In this document: positions 61,767 to 64,000 of the stretch, piece after piece
Layout of the letters: each line of letters begins with the position of its first letter
How positions within the stretch are numbered: position 1 is the first letter of the stretch
NCBI GenBank assembly: GCA_900769615.1
Contig: CAAGHH010000023.1
Location: 1 to 64,000, forward strand
Direction of reading: 5' to 3'
Origin: Selenomonadales bacterium
GTDB lineage: Bacteria > Bacillota > Negativicutes > Selenomonadales > Selenomonadaceae
DNA length: 64,000 nt
Program-made: the position numbers and the translations under genes
Notes under the pieces: generated by a model
What the model saw: the letters and a program-made list of their open reading frames with translations, nothing else
The model's database searches: none
What the model was told of the DNA's origin: nothing

Positions 61767-63203
61767 ATGAAGGTTCTTTATGTAGCATCAGAAGCAGTAC
61801 CATTTGCCAAAACTGGCGGCTTGGCCGATGTCGCGGGTTCACTTCCGAAAGCTTTGCAAAACGATGATGTTGATGTACGGGTTATCATGCCTAAATTTGG
61901 CAAAATTGATAAGAAGTATGTTGACGCCATGGAACATGTTTATGATGGTGAAATTCCAGTAGCTTGGCGCAATAAATATGTTGGTTTGGATAAATATGTA
62001 CTGGATAATGTAACTTATTATTTTGTTGATAATCAGGAGTATTTTAATCGGGAAGGTTTCTATGGTTACGATGATGATGCGGAAAGATTTTCGTTCTTTT
62101 GCCGGGCTGTATTAAATCTTTTGCCAGCCATGGACTTTTGGCCGGATGTAATTCATACCAATGATTGGCATGCTGGTTTAGTAAATGTATTCCTCAAATT
62201 GGAGCATAATGATGATGAACGTTATCGTGATATCAGAACGCTTTATACCATTCATAATTTGAAATATCAGGGCGTATTCCCCAAAGATGTTATGAGTGAT
62301 GTTTTGGGACTGGATTGGAAATATTTCAATAACGGCGATTTAGAATTTTATGATGCCGTAAATTTCATGAAGGGCGGCATTATTTATGCTGATTACATAT
62401 CAACGGTCAGCAAAACTTATGCGCAGGAGATTCAATACGAATATTTTGGCGAGCATCTTGATGGACTTTTGCGCAGCCGGAGTGATTCTCTCTTTGGTAT
62501 AGTTAACGGTATTGATTATACGGTATACAATCCACTGACTGATAAAAATTTATTTGCAAATTACGATGAGCATTGCCCAAAACGTAAAACTGATAATAAA
62601 GTCGAATTGCAAAAGCTTTTAGGCTTGCCCCAGAACCGGCGTGTTCCAGTGGTAGCTTTGGTATCAAGACTGGTAGCAGCTAAGGGGCTTGATCTCATGG
62701 TACGCATGATGGATGAAATTTTGCAGCATGAGGATATACAGTTTGTATTGCTGGGAACTGGCGATAAAGAGTATGAAGATTGGTTTAAGGGACTTGCTTG
62801 GCGTTTCCCCACGAAAGTATCAGCTAATATCAAGTTTTCGAATGAACTGGCACAACGTATTTATGCTGGGACCGATATTTTCATGATGCCGTCTAACTAT
62901 GAGCCGTGCGGTATTGGTCAGCTGATAGCTATGCGTTATGGCACTATTCCAGTTGTACGGGAAACTGGTGGTCTTAAAGATACAGTTCAGCCATACAACA
63001 AGTATACAAATGAAGGCAATGGTTTTGTCTTTAAGGACTATAATGCGCATGAAATGATGTATGCTTTGAAACGGGCTTTGAGTGCATACGCTAATTTTGA
63101 GGAATGGCGTCATATTGTCCACAATGCTATGAATGCTGACTATAGCTGGAATAATTCAGCTGCCGAATACAAAAAACTTTATGAACAGCTGCTGGAAGAA
63201 TAA
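61767..63203 (+). CDS. glgA: Glycogen synthase (ADP-glucose)
   Basis: 478 residues, GT5. The KTGGLADVAGSLPKAL glycine loop near the N-terminus and the PSNYEPCGIGQL and ETGGLKDTV motifs near the C-terminus are intact. Extends alpha-1,4 chains from ADP-glucose. GAGGAGG precedes the ATG. Confidence 0.97.
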   Translation: MKVLYVASEAVPFAKTGGLADVAGSLPKALQNDDVDVRVIMPKFGKIDKKYVDAMEHVYDGEIPVAWRNKYVGLDKYVLDNVTYYFVDNQEYFNREGFYGYDDDAERFSFFCRAVLNLLPAMDFWPDVIHTNDWHAGLVNVFLKLEHNDDERYRDIRTLYTIHNLKYQGVFPKDVMSDVLGLDWKYFNNGDLEFYDAVNFMKGGIIYADYISTVSKTYAQEIQYEYFGEHLDGLLRSRSDSLFGIVNGIDYTVYNPLTDKNLFANYDEHCPKRKTDNKVELQKLLGLPQNRRVPVVALVSRLVAAKGLDLMVRMMDEILQHEDIQFVLLGTGDKEYEDWFKGLAWRFPTKVSANIKFSNELAQRIYAGTDIFMMPSNYEPCGIGQLIAMRYGTIPVVRETGGLKDTVQPYNKYTNEGNGFVFKDYNAHEMMYALKRALSAYANFEEWRHIVHNAMNADYSWNNSAAEYKKLYEQLLEE

Positions 63204-63220
63204 AATAGTTAATTTTTAAA

Positions 63221-63257
63221 TACTGAAGGGTAGCAAATTTGGTGCTGCCCTTTAGTA
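63221..63257 (+). other. Intercistronic hairpin between glgA and the GH13 gene
   Basis: TACTGAAGGGTAGCA (63221-63235) pairs with TGCTGCCCTTTAGTA (63243-63257), two G-U pairs, no U-tract. Perhaps mRNA protection or weak termination. Confidence 0.6.
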
Positions 63258-63305
63258 CTATCTAGTAAATAATACAGTGGAGAGACTTAGAGGGGGAAAG
63301 TTTTT

Positions 63306-64000
63306 ATGCTGGATAGAAATGAAGTCGAGCATAATTCGCAGAACAGCTATTATCGGTCACCAATGGGGGCAGCCGAAGCTGGAACTAAAGTGAGATTAGG
63401 TATTACGTTAAATACCAAACAAGAAATAAAAAATGTGCTTTTGCGTATTTGGCATGATAAAAAAGGTGAAAAGCTAATTAATTTAACTACCGATGCTGCA
63501 AGTGAGGCTGCTAGCAAATATTATTATACGGATATGGATTTGCCGGATAAAGGCTGTTTGTTGTGGTATTATTTTATAATTGATGCTGAAAGCGGAACTT
63601 GTTATTATGGCAATAATAATGAGCAATGGGGGGGCGTTGGTGAAGTTTATGATCACGTGCCGCCATCGTTTCAGATTACGGTTTATAACAGTGGTGCTAA
63701 AACGCCAGCTTGGTTTAAGCATTCGGTTATGTATCAGATATTTCCCGATAGGTTTTATCGTCATGGTGATAAAATAATTGCTAAAAAAGGTGCGGTTTTT
63801 CATGCTGATTGGCATGATGATCCATGCTATTATAAAGATCCTGATACCAAAGAAATCGTCGCTTATGACTTCTTTGGCGGCAATTTGCAGGGAATAAAAG
63901 AGAAATTAAGCTATTTAGCAGAACTTGGCATTTCAGTTATTTATTTAAATCCAGTTTTTGAGTCAGAAAGCAATCACCATTATGATACTGGTGATTATCA
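63306..64000 (+). CDS. GH13 alpha-glucan hydrolase (neopullulanase/cyclomaltodextrinase-like), partial
   Basis: The first 231 codons; the reading frame runs off the window end. An N-terminal beta-sandwich-like segment (about 1-125) precedes the barrel start, FKHSVMYQIFPDRFYR. FFGGNLQGI then ISVIYLNPVFESESNHHYDTGDY matches conserved region I of GH13. No signal peptide, so it degrades glucans in the cytoplasm. AGAGGGGG precedes the ATG. The catalytic residues lie outside the window. Last visible gene of the glycogen operon. Confidence 0.88.
   Translation, partial: MLDRNEVEHNSQNSYYRSPMGAAEAGTKVRLGITLNTKQEIKNVLLRIWHDKKGEKLINLTTDAASEAASKYYYTDMDLPDKGCLLWYYFIIDAESGTCYYGNNNEQWGGVGEVYDHVPPSFQITVYNSGAKTPAWFKHSVMYQIFPDRFYRHGDKIIAKKGAVFHADWHDDPCYYKDPDTKEIVAYDFFGGNLQGIKEKLSYLAELGISVIYLNPVFESESNHHYDTGDY

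Overview
The window reads as chromosomal DNA of a low-GC, diderm Firmicute of the Negativicutes (Selenomonas/Megamonas-like). This is inferred from the L21-Prp-L27-Obg-ProBA-NadD-YqeK-LCP-RsfS gene order, the Prp cleavage motif on L27, Firmicute-type promoters and ribosome binding sites, frequent TTG/GTG starts and the glgC/glgD pair. Nearly all genes are on the + strand in short operons with clear intrinsic terminators. No CRISPR array or prophage was seen.

Layout. 1-386: 5S rRNA and tRNA-His, -Trp, -Ser. 444-3043: a purine permease behind a purine-type riboswitch, then an LD-carboxypeptidase. 3071-12048: housekeeping run (L21 leader, rplU, prp, rpmA, obgE, yhbY, proB, proA, a small membrane protein, nadD, yqeK, LCP protein, rsfS, S1 protein). 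12160-19871: cheV, an orphan solute-binding protein, rimO, a DEAD-box helicase, a secreted repeat protein and a DUF4127 protein. 19977-28861: a sulfur island. 28975-33146: TRIC-like channel, fluoride channel, unknown proteins and an EAL protein. 33315-36847: nagB-nagA split by a TnpB element. 36851-45276: tRNA-Pro, ABC-F, bioB, gamma carbonic anhydrase, YigZ, amino acid permease and an SbmA-like ABC exporter. 45376-46786: a secreted GH26 mannanase. 46916-53189: L-rhamnose operon and its DeoR regulator. 53356-54333: amidase and membrane protein. 54538-64000: glycogen operon glgC-glgD-glgP-glgB-glgA plus a GH13 enzyme cut by the window end.

The most notable system is the sulfur island. One tightly overlapping operon encodes a ubiquitin-like sulfur carrier with residues after its Gly-Gly, an E1-like activating enzyme, a JAMM peptidase, a siroheme sulfite reductase, a TusA-like protein and an O-acetylhomoserine sulfhydrylase. 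This is the parts list of the protein-thiocarboxylate route to homocysteine known from Wolinella (HcyS/HcyF/HcyD with MetY). Next to it lie a serine acetyltransferase with an unknown C39-like partner, an M20 amidohydrolase and a YeiH-type transporter. The three sulfur transcription units (20185, 24180, 27157) each start with a strong promoter and then an intrinsic terminator ahead of the first gene, which suggests control by attenuation; the first leader matches no RNA class I know.

Other points: the purine riboswitch has an altered P3 base and J3/1 next to the ligand pocket; the TnpB element appears to sit exactly between the ribosome binding site and the start codon of nagA; GlgB carries a histone-like lysine-rich tail; several short membrane proteins (33, 56 and 62 residues) accompany other genes.
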